29,178 nucleotides of DNA from CAJXZP01 sp049606935. GTDB taxonomy: Bacteria; Bacteroidota; Bacteroidia; Flavobacteriales_G; Salibacteraceae. The stretch is taken from contig JBMYWA010000023.1 in NCBI GenBank assembly GCA_049606935.1, forward strand, positions 1-29,178, in the 5' to 3' direction. This document shows positions 8,032 through 16,302 of the stretch, piece after piece (the stretch's first letter is position 1; every line of letters begins with the position of its first letter). The notes beneath the pieces are model-generated. The model was not told where the DNA came from, made no database searches, and saw only the letters and a program-made list of their open reading frames with translations. Made by a program: the position numbers and the translations under genes.

Positions 8032-8912
8032 GTCCCCTCTTCAATAGGCGTCAGCGATACGCTATTTTTAAATCGTGGTACGTACTCCGGCTAGTTAGAT
8101 GGTATAGTGTATTTGCAGTAATGATTGCTCAATACCTTTCGGCATTATTTTTATTGAATAAAGATTCTAATAAACTGGAATTGCTTCTCGACCCTTACTT
8201 GCATATATCCATTTTTGCTACAGCCTTTATCATTGCATCTGGGTTTATTATAAATAGCTTTTATGATTTGGAACGAGATACCGTTAACAGACCCGATAAA
8301 GTTATTTTTAGTAGAATGGTAAGCCAAACAACTTGTTTGAATATGTATTTCTTTTTCAATACCGTGGGGGTAGTGATGAGTTTTTATGTGGGTAAAAAAG
8401 TGATGCTTTTTAATTTTTTATTCAGTATTGCCTTGTGGTTTTACTCTCATAAATTAAAAAAGAAAGCCTTTCTAGGGGAGTTATCTGCAGCCTTATTGAA
8501 CATTGCACCGTTTTTTGTGGTGGTAATATATTACTGGGTGTTTACGTTTGATATCTTTCTTTATTTAAGTTTTATTGGATTGATGATTATTATCCGTGAA
8601 ATAATAAAAGATGTCCTTTCTGAGAAAGGAGATTTGATTTTTGGGTATGAAACTTTACCAATAAAAGTGGGTATGAAAGCCACTAAAAGAACAATTGCTT
8701 TACTAATGATTCTCACCTTGTTTCCGTTTGCTACATTATTCTATATACATGGAATAACTTTAGTAATGGGATATTTCTTAATTGGCGAAGTGATAATTGT
8801 TTTAAGTGGATTTTTACTTTTAAAAGCATCAGGCCCAAATGATTTTGAGCGGTTAAATTCGATATACAAATTTTTAACGCTAGCAGGAATTATTAGTATT
8901 CCTTTAGTGTAG
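8028..8912 (+). CDS. UbiA-family prenyltransferase (annotated in relatives as geranylgeranylglycerol-phosphate geranylgeranyltransferase)
   Basis: Polytopic membrane prenyltransferase of 294 residues, expected to transfer a long prenyl chain to an unidentified acceptor. The first Asp-rich motif is intact (Asn76, Asp80 and Asp84 in NSFYDLERD). The second reads REIIKDVLSEKGD (190-202), where the usual pattern is KD-x-x-D-x-x-G-D; the middle Asp is Ser198, while Asp195 and Asp202 remain. GYETLPIKVG follows, as in the family. The start is TTG at 8028, giving a 4-nt TTGA overlap with the kinase stop. The next Met (residue 32) lies inside the first membrane helix, so TTG is preferred. It ends 3 nt before the convergent surface-protein gene. 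The lipid product is not known. Confidence 0.85.
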   Translation: MSPLFNRRQRYAIFKSWYVLRLVRWYSVFAVMIAQYLSALFLLNKDSNKLELLLDPYLHISIFATAFIIASGFIINSFYDLERDTVNRPDKVIFSRMVSQTTCLNMYFFFNTVGVVMSFYVGKKVMLFNFLFSIALWFYSHKLKKKAFLGELSAALLNIAPFFVVVIYYWVFTFDIFLYLSFIGLMIIIREIIKDVLSEKGDLIFGYETLPIKVGMKATKRTIALLMILTLFPFATLFYIHGITLVMGYFLIGEVIIVLSGFLLLKASGPNDFERLNSIYKFLTLAGIISIPLV

Positions 8913-8915
8913 AAT

Positions 8916-11471
8916 TTACCTTATCAGGTAAACCTCGCCAGTAAGGGTAACGCTATTAGAACTAATTCCAGTATTGTACCAAACCTTATACGAATAGACT
9001 CCGGTTGGGGCATCTTTCCCGTTTATAGTTCCATCCCAAGATAAATCCATATCAAAAGACTCAAATATTTGCATTCCCCAACGATTATAAATTACAATTC
9101 TGAATTTACGAATACCTTCTCCTTTAATAGTAAAATGGGTGTTGATATTGTCTATACTACCCGGAGTGAATGCATTTGGAATATAGGGTTGCGTTTCACA
9201 AGGTTTTACAATAAACTCGGTATATGTTTCACACAATCCTGGCGAAGTGATGGTTACGCTATACAGCCCTTTTTCTCTAAATATATTGAAGCTATCTTGG
9301 CTTCCGGTACTCCATTCATAAGTGTGTAGGGGGAGGTCAAACGATTTGGTTACCATTTCTCCAAAACAAATAGTAGTATCATTTCCGAGGGTGGCCACAG
9401 CTGGAGTATCAATGACTACCTCAAAGGTGTCATAAACAGACCCACAAATATTCCCCAGTCCATAGCTGTAAACTGACGCTGTATCAAATACTCTAGAGTA
9501 AAATTTGAATCCATCCATCCATAAAATGCTATCGCTTGTTGAAGGTGCAATAACTCTTGCAAAAGATAAACCTTCGCAAAAAAGAGTGTCGTTAATAATG
9601 GTTGTAATTTCCGGAACATCAATCTGCGAAACGAAAATGGAGTCTTTAAATGTGCCACATTTGTTATTTGCACTTACGCTATAATTTCCTGGGCCGGAAA
9701 TGATTTGAGTGCTGTCTGTGCTCCCATCATTCCAAATCCAAGAGGCGTTGGGAGATGACGGGGTTAATGTAATGGTATCTCCAATACATAAGTTGGTATC
9801 GGCACCTAACGAAAAAAATATGGGTTCATGGTACCCAATGCTTACTGTATCATCATCATAACCACATAAATTAGTGACTTGTACCCAATAAGTACCATTG
9901 GTGTCGGCTAAAATGCTATTGGTTTGGTCTCCATTACTCCATAAAAAGGTGGCTCTACTCCAATTTGTACTTAAGGTTTGAAGGTTGGTAATACAGTAAA
10001 TGCTGTCAGGTCCAAGGTAAGTTATGGGAGAGGTGTCGTAGTCTACGTTTATAGTATCCGTAAAAGTTCCGCATACATTGGTAACACTTAATTGATAGGT
10101 GTACACCGCAGAAACTTGAGTGTTGTTAAGGGTACTTCCATTATTCCATGCGTAGCTATCTCCAATAACGTTACTGGTTAAAGTGTAGGTATCTCCACTA
10201 CACAAAACGGTATCAGGAGGCCCTATATCTACACTTAACACGGAATCTATATCAAGAACAACTGTATCAGAAGAAATTCCACATACATTGGTGGCGGTGC
10301 CCCAATAAGTGCCTTCGTTTACCGCCCAAATAGAATTTGAGGTTTGGTTGTTGCTCCATAAATAGGTGGCATTTGTGGCCTGCATACTTAAAGGCAATAC
10401 AGCACCAAAACATAACAACGTATCATTTCCTAAATTAACACTGGGACTATCAATTACAAAGGCATTTCTACTAGCAGTGATAGAACAATTACCTCTAGTT
10501 ACTGTAACAGTTAAGGTATTGTTTGTAAAGATATCCAATACCGGAACAGTGTCACCGTTAGACCAAATATAGCTAGAGTTAATGGTGTCGGTAGCATCAA
10601 ACTGAATAGTATCACCATTGCAAAAAGTGGTGTCAGGCCCCATGTTTACAATAGGAGACGGAAGGTTAGAAACAACAACAGTATCGGTGCTTGAACATTG
10701 AGGTTGAAATGTAATATCATCCAGTCCAAAGTCATTTCCGCCTCCAGCGGTGTTTTGGTTAGTGATGCATATAGTGGCTGAAGTGGTGGTGGCGCCAGAT
10801 GTCCATGTTTGAAAATAATTTTGCCAATTACAGGTGGTGCTACTTACGTTATGATTGGCACCTAAACTTGTACCGTTTACAGTGAAGCTCAAAATAGCTG
10901 GGCTACTAGAAACCACGGAGGTAATCCAAGCCGAGAAATAATAGGTGGTGTTTGGAGTCACCGTAATAGTTTGGCACCAAACAGATAGGTTAGAAACCGA
11001 TGAACCGTTAACAATCATGTATTGACCTGATCCGGTGGTGTGATCACCACAACTTGGAAAGTTGTTATGGGTTAAATTGGCATTAGTGCTAATAGCGTAT
11101 TGGCCAGCGTTAGATAATAAACCCCATGAACCACCTGTTCCATATACATGTCCAGTACTAAACCCGGTATTCCCAGATTCAAAATCACCATTAGTAACTA
11201 AATTCAAGGTGTCCATTCTTGATGCTTTACACCAATAGGTGCCAGGAGAAGATACATTTAAGTTTGTTGTGGTAGCTCCTGTACTCCATAAATAGTTTAA
11301 ATATCCAGATGGGCCATTAAAAGAAAGGGAACTTCCGTTACATACTGTGGTATCATTTCCTAGAAATGGAGTGTTTCCAACACATTGTGATTGTCCAATG
11401 TTTTGATATAAAATGAACATCAAAGCTATGAGTGCATTGAAGATGTTAACTTTATTAATTGGAGGCATCAT
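8916..11471 (-). CDS. large surface protein of PKD/Ig-like repeats with gliding motility-associated (T9SS type B) C-terminal domain
   Basis: Predicted cell-surface or secreted protein of about 851 residues. The chosen ATG (11469-11471) begins MMPPINKVN and leads into a signal peptide ending near IGQSQ; a start 72 nt further upstream would put 24 basic residues before it. The body holds eight repeats of about 75 residues with the pattern LGxDTxxCxGxxxxL, W-x-N/D-G, GxYxV, N-x-CG, DTxxV. Repeat 1 is interrupted after GTYWCKAS by about 165 residues of a jellyroll-like module starting NGDFESGNTGF and ending NDFGLDDITF. The last 90 residues (YIPNAFTPG, then YNRWGMQIFES, then DAPTGVYSYKVWY) are the CHU_C/gliding-associated domain that directs T9SS export. 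No enzyme motif was seen; adhesion is a guess. Confidence 0.88.
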   Translation of the reverse strand: MMPPINKVNIFNALIALMFILYQNIGQSQCVGNTPFLGNDTTVCNGSSLSFNGPSGYLNYLWSTGATTTNLNVSSPGTYWCKASRMDTLNLVTNGDFESGNTGFSTGHVYGTGGSWGLLSNAGQYAISTNANLTHNNFPSCGDHTTGSGQYMIVNGSSVSNLSVWCQTITVTPNTTYYFSAWITSVVSSSPAILSFTVNGTSLGANHNVSSTTCNWQNYFQTWTSGATTTSATICITNQNTAGGGNDFGLDDITFQPQCSSTDTVVVSNLPSPIVNMGPDTTFCNGDTIQFDATDTINSSYIWSNGDTVPVLDIFTNNTLTVTVTRGNCSITASRNAFVIDSPSVNLGNDTLLCFGAVLPLSMQATNATYLWSNNQTSNSIWAVNEGTYWGTATNVCGISSDTVVLDIDSVLSVDIGPPDTVLCSGDTYTLTSNVIGDSYAWNNGSTLNNTQVSAVYTYQLSVTNVCGTFTDTINVDYDTSPITYLGPDSIYCITNLQTLSTNWSRATFLWSNGDQTNSILADTNGTYWVQVTNLCGYDDDTVSIGYHEPIFFSLGADTNLCIGDTITLTPSSPNASWIWNDGSTDSTQIISGPGNYSVSANNKCGTFKDSIFVSQIDVPEITTIINDTLFCEGLSFARVIAPSTSDSILWMDGFKFYSRVFDTASVYSYGLGNICGSVYDTFEVVIDTPAVATLGNDTTICFGEMVTKSFDLPLHTYEWSTGSQDSFNIFREKGLYSVTITSPGLCETYTEFIVKPCETQPYIPNAFTPGSIDNINTHFTIKGEGIRKFRIVIYNRWGMQIFESFDMDLSWDGTINGKDAPTGVYSYKVWYNTGISSNSVTLTGEVYLIR

Positions 11472-11493
11472 TGTTTTGTGAATTCGTAGGGGG

Positions 11494-11501
11494 TAAATAT
11501 A
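11494..11501 (-). promoter_or_regulatory. Near-consensus -7 box (TATATTTA) for the gliding-associated protein gene
   Basis: On the minus strand TATATTTA differs from TAnnTTTG only in the last base and lies 22 nt before the ATG at 11471. It supports that start over the upstream in-frame ATG at 11543, which would lie upstream of this box. Confidence 0.3.
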
Positions 11502-11558
11502 AAGTTTTTGATTGATTCTTTTAATTCTCAATTTTAGTAACATGGGCCAACTGATTGT

Positions 11559-11566
11559 TATATTTG
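11559..11566 (+). promoter_or_regulatory. -7 promoter box (TATATTTG) for the aminotransferase gene
   Basis: Exact TAnnTTTG match, 15 nt before the ATG at 11582. Because the box lies downstream of the in-frame start at 11555, it argues that translation begins at 11582. Confidence 0.5.
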
Positions 11567-11581
11567 GGTAAATATCATTTT

Positions 11582-12736
11582 ATGCATTTTCAGGGTTCTA
11601 TTTCATCTAAACTTCCGCAGGTAGGAACAACCATTTTTTCGGTGATGTCGCAGTTGGCTGCTGAGCATGGTGCGATTAACTTATCGCAAGGTTTTCCAGA
11701 TTTTCCAGTAGATGAATATCTGATTTCTTTAATCGCTAAAGAAATGAATTCTGGGTACAATCAGTACGCTCCTATGCAAGGAGATTATGGGCTTCGGGAG
11801 CAAATAGTGAAAAAAGTAGAGAGTTTGTATGGTACAACATATGATCCCGGAAATGAAATAACCATAACGGCTGGTGGTACTCAAGCTATTTTTACTGCTA
11901 TTTCGGCATTTTTAAAAGAAGGAGATGAAGTGGTGGTTTTTACCCCTGCTTATGATTGCTATATTCCTACCATAGAATTAACGGGTGCAAATCCTGTTTT
12001 TGTAGAGCTTCATGCGCCTTCTTTCCAAGTAGATTGGGGTGAGGTTAAAAAGTTAGTCAATCATCACACTAAAATGATAATTGTTAATTCACCGCATAAT
12101 CCAAGCGGAATGGTTTGGAGTGAAAGTGATATGCTGGAACTAGAAAAGCTGACCAGTGGAACGGATATTATAGTGATAAGTGATGAGGTGTACCAGCACA
12201 TTACATACGATGGAATACAACATCAGAGTGTGGCCCGATATCCTGAGTTGGCAAAGCGCAGTTTTTTGGTGGGTTCATTTGGTAAAACTTTTCATGCTAC
12301 AGGCTGGAAAGTAGGCTATGCTATGGCACCTATAGAATTAATGAAGGAGTTTAATAAGGTTCATCAATTTGTAACGTTTGCAGTAAACCATCCAGTTCAA
12401 AGGGGGTTAGCTGAATATTTGAAAGAGCCAGAAAATTACCTAAAGGTTAGTGAGATGTTTCAAGCAAAAAGAGATTTGTTTATTGGGGCATTAAGCGGTT
12501 CTAGGTTTGAAATAACTCCTTCAAAGGGTACTTATTTTCAATTGTTAGACTTTAATAGAATAACGGATGAAACAGATGTGGAATTTGCTCGAAGACTAAC
12601 CATAGATTTCAAAGTGGCTAGTATCCCAGTCTCTGTGTTCTATCAAAATAAAAGTCAAGATACAGTATTACGATTTTGTTTTGCCAAAAAGGATGAAACT
12701 CTATTAAAGGCAGCAGAGATTTTGAGTAAAATTTAG
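11582..12736 (+). CDS. ybdL: PLP-dependent aminotransferase, methionine aminotransferase (YbdL) type
   Basis: Class I/II aminotransferase predicted to transaminate methionine or aromatic amino acids with a 2-oxo acid. The chosen start gives 384 residues beginning MHFQGSISSKLPQVGTTIF, which aligns with the E. coli YbdL N-terminus (SKLPQLGTTIF). Further shared features are INLSQGFPDF (32-41), NQYAPMQG, PHNPSG (171-176), ISDEVYQHI (199-207, with Asp201 and Tyr204) and GSFGKTFHATGWKVGY (231-246), where Lys235 carries PLP. The end reads LRFCFAKKDETL. Kynurenine aminotransferase/CCBL-type enzymes share this fold, so the exact substrate is inferred. It stands alone between two promoter-containing gaps. 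Confidence 0.92.
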   Translation: MHFQGSISSKLPQVGTTIFSVMSQLAAEHGAINLSQGFPDFPVDEYLISLIAKEMNSGYNQYAPMQGDYGLREQIVKKVESLYGTTYDPGNEITITAGGTQAIFTAISAFLKEGDEVVVFTPAYDCYIPTIELTGANPVFVELHAPSFQVDWGEVKKLVNHHTKMIIVNSPHNPSGMVWSESDMLELEKLTSGTDIIVISDEVYQHITYDGIQHQSVARYPELAKRSFLVGSFGKTFHATGWKVGYAMAPIELMKEFNKVHQFVTFAVNHPVQRGLAEYLKEPENYLKVSEMFQAKRDLFIGALSGSRFEITPSKGTYFQLLDFNRITDETDVEFARRLTIDFKVASIPVSVFYQNKSQDTVLRFCFAKKDETLLKAAEILSKI

Positions 12737-12793
12737 ATTACATTTTTTTAGTTGTTTGAATTGAAATGCAACCTCTTACCGGTAAAATAAATA

Positions 12794-12801
12794 TAGTTTT
12801 G
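12794..12801 (+). promoter_or_regulatory. -7 promoter box (TAGTTTTG) for the ClC gene
   Basis: Exact TAnnTTTG match ending 7 nt before the TTG start at 12809. A very short leader is predicted, or translation starts at the next in-frame TTG (12818). The nearest TTG-type -33 candidate (12761-12763) is too far away at 30 bp. Confidence 0.45.
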
Positions 12802-12808
12802 CACGGTC

Positions 12809-14593
12809 TTGAAAGGGTTGAATAATAATATAAAACGATTTCTGATTTGGCGAGCTAAAAACTTGTCTGACAAGCACTTTATGTACATTTTAAGTGTGCT
12901 TATTGGGTTGGTTTCTGGCTTGGTTGCGGTAGTTTTAAAAAACGCGGTGCATTTGGTTGAATACCTACTTCGAAACGGTATTAGTCATGTACATGATTAT
13001 TTATATTTTATTTATCCTGCGGTAGGTATTTTCTTGGTTATTATTATTTCTAAGTGGATTATTAGAGATAAAGTAGGTCACGGAATACCTATCATGCTTT
13101 ATGCTATTTCTAAGGGAAACGGAAATATTGGAAAAAAAGATACTTGGGCATCCATTATTTCAGCGGCTATTACCGTAGGCTTTGGAGGATCTGTTGGATT
13201 GGAAGGGCCTACTGTGGCTACATCGGGAGCATTAAGTTCAAATATTGGTCAATTACTAAGGCTTGACTATAAAAAGAAAAAGCTACTTATTGGTGCAGCG
13301 GCTTCTGGAGCTTTAGCTGCAATATTTAATGCGCCCATTGCAGCTATAGTATTTGCGTTAGAGGTAATTATGCTAGACCTTACTATCACCTCCTTAATAC
13401 CATTGCTTTTGTCCTCAGCAACCGCAGCGGTTATGTCTAGGTTGTTGTTTAGCAATGACTATCTTTTTCATTTTAAAGTAATTGATGCTTTTGAGGTAAA
13501 TGAAGTTTTCTTTTACGTTTTACTAGGTCTTTTTACGGGGTTACTTTCCGTACATTTTACAAATACCTATTTCTTTACCGATAAATGGCTAAAGAAAATT
13601 AAGAATGAATATCTGAGGCCAATCATTGGTGGTATTGCGGTAGGGGCTATGATTTTTGTATTTCCGCAATTATATGGAGAGGGGTATGGAACCATAAATG
13701 CATTAATTGCTGATGAACCGAGCAAAGCCTTATCTGCTTTTAAAATGATTGATATATCTGACCAAGCTGTTTTGGGGTTTATTCTGTTATTTACGCTACC
13801 CATCTTAAAGTCGTTTGCGGCTTCTCTTACACTAAATAGTGGTGGAGTGGGCGGTATTTTTGCGCCAACACTTTTTATTGGAAGTACGGGAGGTTATATG
13901 TTTGGTCAAATTCTAACTACTCTTGGATTTGAAGATGTTTCTCGAAGCAATTTTACACTGGTAGGTATGGCAGGAGCGATGGCGGGTATTCTTCAAGCTC
14001 CTTTAACGGCAATCTTTTTAATTGCAGAAATTACCGGTGGGTATACGCTATTTTTACCATTGATGGTTACCGCGGTTATTTCGTTTTTGCTGGTTCGTTA
14101 CTTCACCCCTTATAGTGTTTACACGAAGCAATTGGGGCAAGGTGGCCAATTAATTACACATCATAAAGATCGTGCGGTATTAACATTAATGCGCTTGAGC
14201 AGTGAGATTGAAAAAAACTTTTTGACCGTTAATGCCTACGATAAGTTAGGAGACTTGGTGAAAGTGGTTTCCAGGTCTTCTAGAAATTTATTTCCGGTTA
14301 TTGATGAAAAGAATGTGTTTTTAGGTGTGGTAAATCTGAACGATGTCAGACAAATAATGTTTGATAGAGATAAATATGAAGAGCTTTATGTACATGAATT
14401 AATGACTCCAGCTCCAGAGTTTATTTATGTTACTGATACGATGGAACAAGTAATGCAAAAATTTGATCAGAGTGGTGCTTGGAATTTACCAGTAGTTTCA
14501 GATGATTCTAAATACATTGGGTTTGTTTCAAAATCTAAGCTTTTTTCTGCCTACAGAAAACTACTTAGAGATTTTTACGAAGAGGGCGATTAG
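12809..14593 (+). CDS. ClC-family chloride transporter/channel with C-terminal CBS pair
   Basis: Membrane protein of 594 residues predicted to move chloride or similar anions. Selectivity-filter segments are GHGIP (90-94), GGSVGLEGPTVATSGA (126-141) with the gating Glu132, GGVGGIFAPTLF (345-356) and a Tyr in TPYSVYT (433-439). At the position of the E. coli proton glutamate Glu203 the sequence reads FALEVIM (182-188), giving Val186 as in ClC channels; Glu185 matches Glu202. Two CBS domains occupy about 472-590, including LFPVIDEKNVFLGVV and LPVVSDDSKYIGFV, and may bind adenine nucleotides. The start is TTG; family members begin at this point (xxFLIWRxKxxSD) and the first ATG (12881) would cut into that segment. 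It overlaps the convergent gene by 4 nt. Confidence 0.9.
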   Translation: MKGLNNNIKRFLIWRAKNLSDKHFMYILSVLIGLVSGLVAVVLKNAVHLVEYLLRNGISHVHDYLYFIYPAVGIFLVIIISKWIIRDKVGHGIPIMLYAISKGNGNIGKKDTWASIISAAITVGFGGSVGLEGPTVATSGALSSNIGQLLRLDYKKKKLLIGAAASGALAAIFNAPIAAIVFALEVIMLDLTITSLIPLLLSSATAAVMSRLLFSNDYLFHFKVIDAFEVNEVFFYVLLGLFTGLLSVHFTNTYFFTDKWLKKIKNEYLRPIIGGIAVGAMIFVFPQLYGEGYGTINALIADEPSKALSAFKMIDISDQAVLGFILLFTLPILKSFAASLTLNSGGVGGIFAPTLFIGSTGGYMFGQILTTLGFEDVSRSNFTLVGMAGAMAGILQAPLTAIFLIAEITGGYTLFLPLMVTAVISFLLVRYFTPYSVYTKQLGQGGQLITHHKDRAVLTLMRLSSEIEKNFLTVNAYDKLGDLVKVVSRSSRNLFPVIDEKNVFLGVVNLNDVRQIMFDRDKYEELYVHELMTPAPEFIYVTDTMEQVMQKFDQSGAWNLPVVSDDSKYIGFVSKSKLFSAYRKLLRDFYEEGD

Positions 14594-16302
14594 TAGCTAA
14601 AATCAAACTCTCGAACTACGTATGATTCGATTGGAATTCCGTTATATGTTGCGGGGTTTAATGGCGGAAATGACTTTACCATGTCAACAGCTACTTCATC
14701 TAAGCCGAACCCAATAGATTTAAGGACCACTATATCACTAATCAACCCTAAATGATCTATTTTATAACGAACTAGTACCTTACCATTAACATGTTTATCC
14801 AAACTTTTTTTGGGTATCGTTAAATTCTTTCGTATGTAGTCTTTTTCTACAATGTTACCCCCTACAAATTTGGCAGGTATTAACTCCGGCCAATAATCAT
14901 AGGCAACAGCTCTTCGTATTTTAAATAAGCCTTCTTCTTTTCCCATTAAACCCTTGTAGGTTTTTACAATTTCCATACCCGGCAATGGAGGGTAGAACCA
15001 CAGATGCTTTTGATGAGTTTCGCTACCTTCATTGGCCACTATTGCCCAATTCTTTACGGGTGGTTTATACCAATTGGTATCTAGATAAGATTCAGATTCA
15101 AACGATTCTTGCGTATTTATTTTTCCAAATGTGTTGTAATACACAAAGTTCCCGTTTTTATTATCATAGGTATAGGGTAGTGACTGCATTAATTTATTGC
15201 TTTGATATTTTTTTTGAATGCCATTTAGCATTCCAAATTCATAAGGTATTTCAGAGGTTAAATCACCCAAAGCATCGTATTTTTTCCATGTTCCATGCTT
15301 GTATCCATCTAAAAAATATCCCGTTTGTTTTTCTTGAGGGGCTGTGGCCAAATACAAAGTGATAAAGCCCAAATTTGGACGATCCTTATCAATTTTAATA
15401 TCGTAAATCCGCTTATGGAATTTCGAGTAAATTTCCCATTTACCGGATGGAATGTTATTAGTGAATTCTCCAACTCCACCGTTTTTACCGCCCATATCAA
15501 AAATTTCAATTGCCCCTTCACGCAGTCCATTTTCATAACGTGTTTTTGAGTACAGAATGCCCGTTGAATAGTATTTGTATACAATGCCATTTCCGTTTCT
15601 AAAATCATTGTTTTTTCTTGGAACACCTCCTTTGGAGTGGCCATCTAAAATTTGTATTAGTTTTCCATCTATATATTTAAACGATTCCCATATTAAGCCA
15701 TTACTATGATAGGTGCTTAACAATCCATTTCTGATACCATTTTTGAGTTGCTCATATCTGAAAATACTATAGTTTTTATTGTAATAGGATAAGTTGGTAA
15801 GCGTATCATTTTTTGAATAAGAGTATTCATGATTTAAAGCAATTTTCTCATCTAAGTAATATTGAATACATTGTTCTGGTTCTCCCTTTGGGTTGTAAAT
15901 AATATCTATGGCCTTGGTGTGATTAGAGTAATGACCTTGCCAGTGGCCTATTCTTTTTCCTCTATTGAATTGAAATTTTGCCTGAACCTCACCAGTTTCG
16001 CTCCATAAAACCCATTCACCATGCGGTTGTCCCATGGCATAACGACCTTTCATTTTTTGTTGGCCATTCATGTAATAGGTTTTCCAAATTCCATCCATAA
16101 GGCCGTCAACTACCGAACCTTTTACAATTGTTCTGTTTTTATAAATAATAAGATGTCTACCATGAGGTATGCTATCAGGTGTGGCAGTAACATCACTTAA
16201 AACAGTAAGATCAGGGTTTACTACAATCTTTATCTGTACTACGTTTTGTGCAGTTATAGGTAAGGAAAATAGAAATACAATAATGGCTATTAGGTATCTC
16301 AT
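14590..16302 (-). CDS. periplasmic protein with MORN/YwqK-like repeats and a TonB-type C-terminal domain
   Basis: A 570-residue exported protein. Residues 1-19 form a signal peptide (MRYLIAIIVFLFSLPITAQ). Residues 68 to about 395 hold degenerate repeats of the form DGxWKxYYxNGxxxxxGxYxxGxxxGxW, the MORN_2 (YwqK-type) pattern; clear units are at 68-100, 114-125, 186-205 and 255-275. Residues 503-570 match the TonB C-terminal domain (HVNGKVLVRYKIDHLGLISD, then LDEVAVDMVKSFPPLNPA). True TonB has an N-terminal membrane anchor and Pro-rich linker; this has neither, so TonB function is doubtful. Such repeat/TonB_C proteins are common in Bacteroidota and of unknown role. Its ATG overlaps the antiporter stop by 4 nt, indicating coupling. 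Confidence 0.8.
   Translation of the reverse strand: MRYLIAIIVFLFSLPITAQNVVQIKIVVNPDLTVLSDVTATPDSIPHGRHLIIYKNRTIVKGSVVDGLMDGIWKTYYMNGQQKMKGRYAMGQPHGEWVLWSETGEVQAKFQFNRGKRIGHWQGHYSNHTKAIDIIYNPKGEPEQCIQYYLDEKIALNHEYSYSKNDTLTNLSYYNKNYSIFRYEQLKNGIRNGLLSTYHSNGLIWESFKYIDGKLIQILDGHSKGGVPRKNNDFRNGNGIVYKYYSTGILYSKTRYENGLREGAIEIFDMGGKNGGVGEFTNNIPSGKWEIYSKFHKRIYDIKIDKDRPNLGFITLYLATAPQEKQTGYFLDGYKHGTWKKYDALGDLTSEIPYEFGMLNGIQKKYQSNKLMQSLPYTYDNKNGNFVYYNTFGKINTQESFESESYLDTNWYKPPVKNWAIVANEGSETHQKHLWFYPPLPGMEIVKTYKGLMGKEEGLFKIRRAVAYDYWPELIPAKFVGGNIVEKDYIRKNLTIPKKSLDKHVNGKVLVRYKIDHLGLISDIVVLKSIGFGLDEVAVDMVKSFPPLNPATYNGIPIESYVVREFDFSY

Noticed and set aside
11472..11543. Upstream start for the gliding-associated protein (ATG at 11543)
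   Set aside because: It would place 24 basic residues before an otherwise normal signal peptide and lies upstream of the probable -7 box.
14985..15362. 125-codon plus-strand reading frame inside the MORN/TonB_C gene
   Set aside because: Antisense shadow of a clear coding sequence with domain matches; no independent signals.
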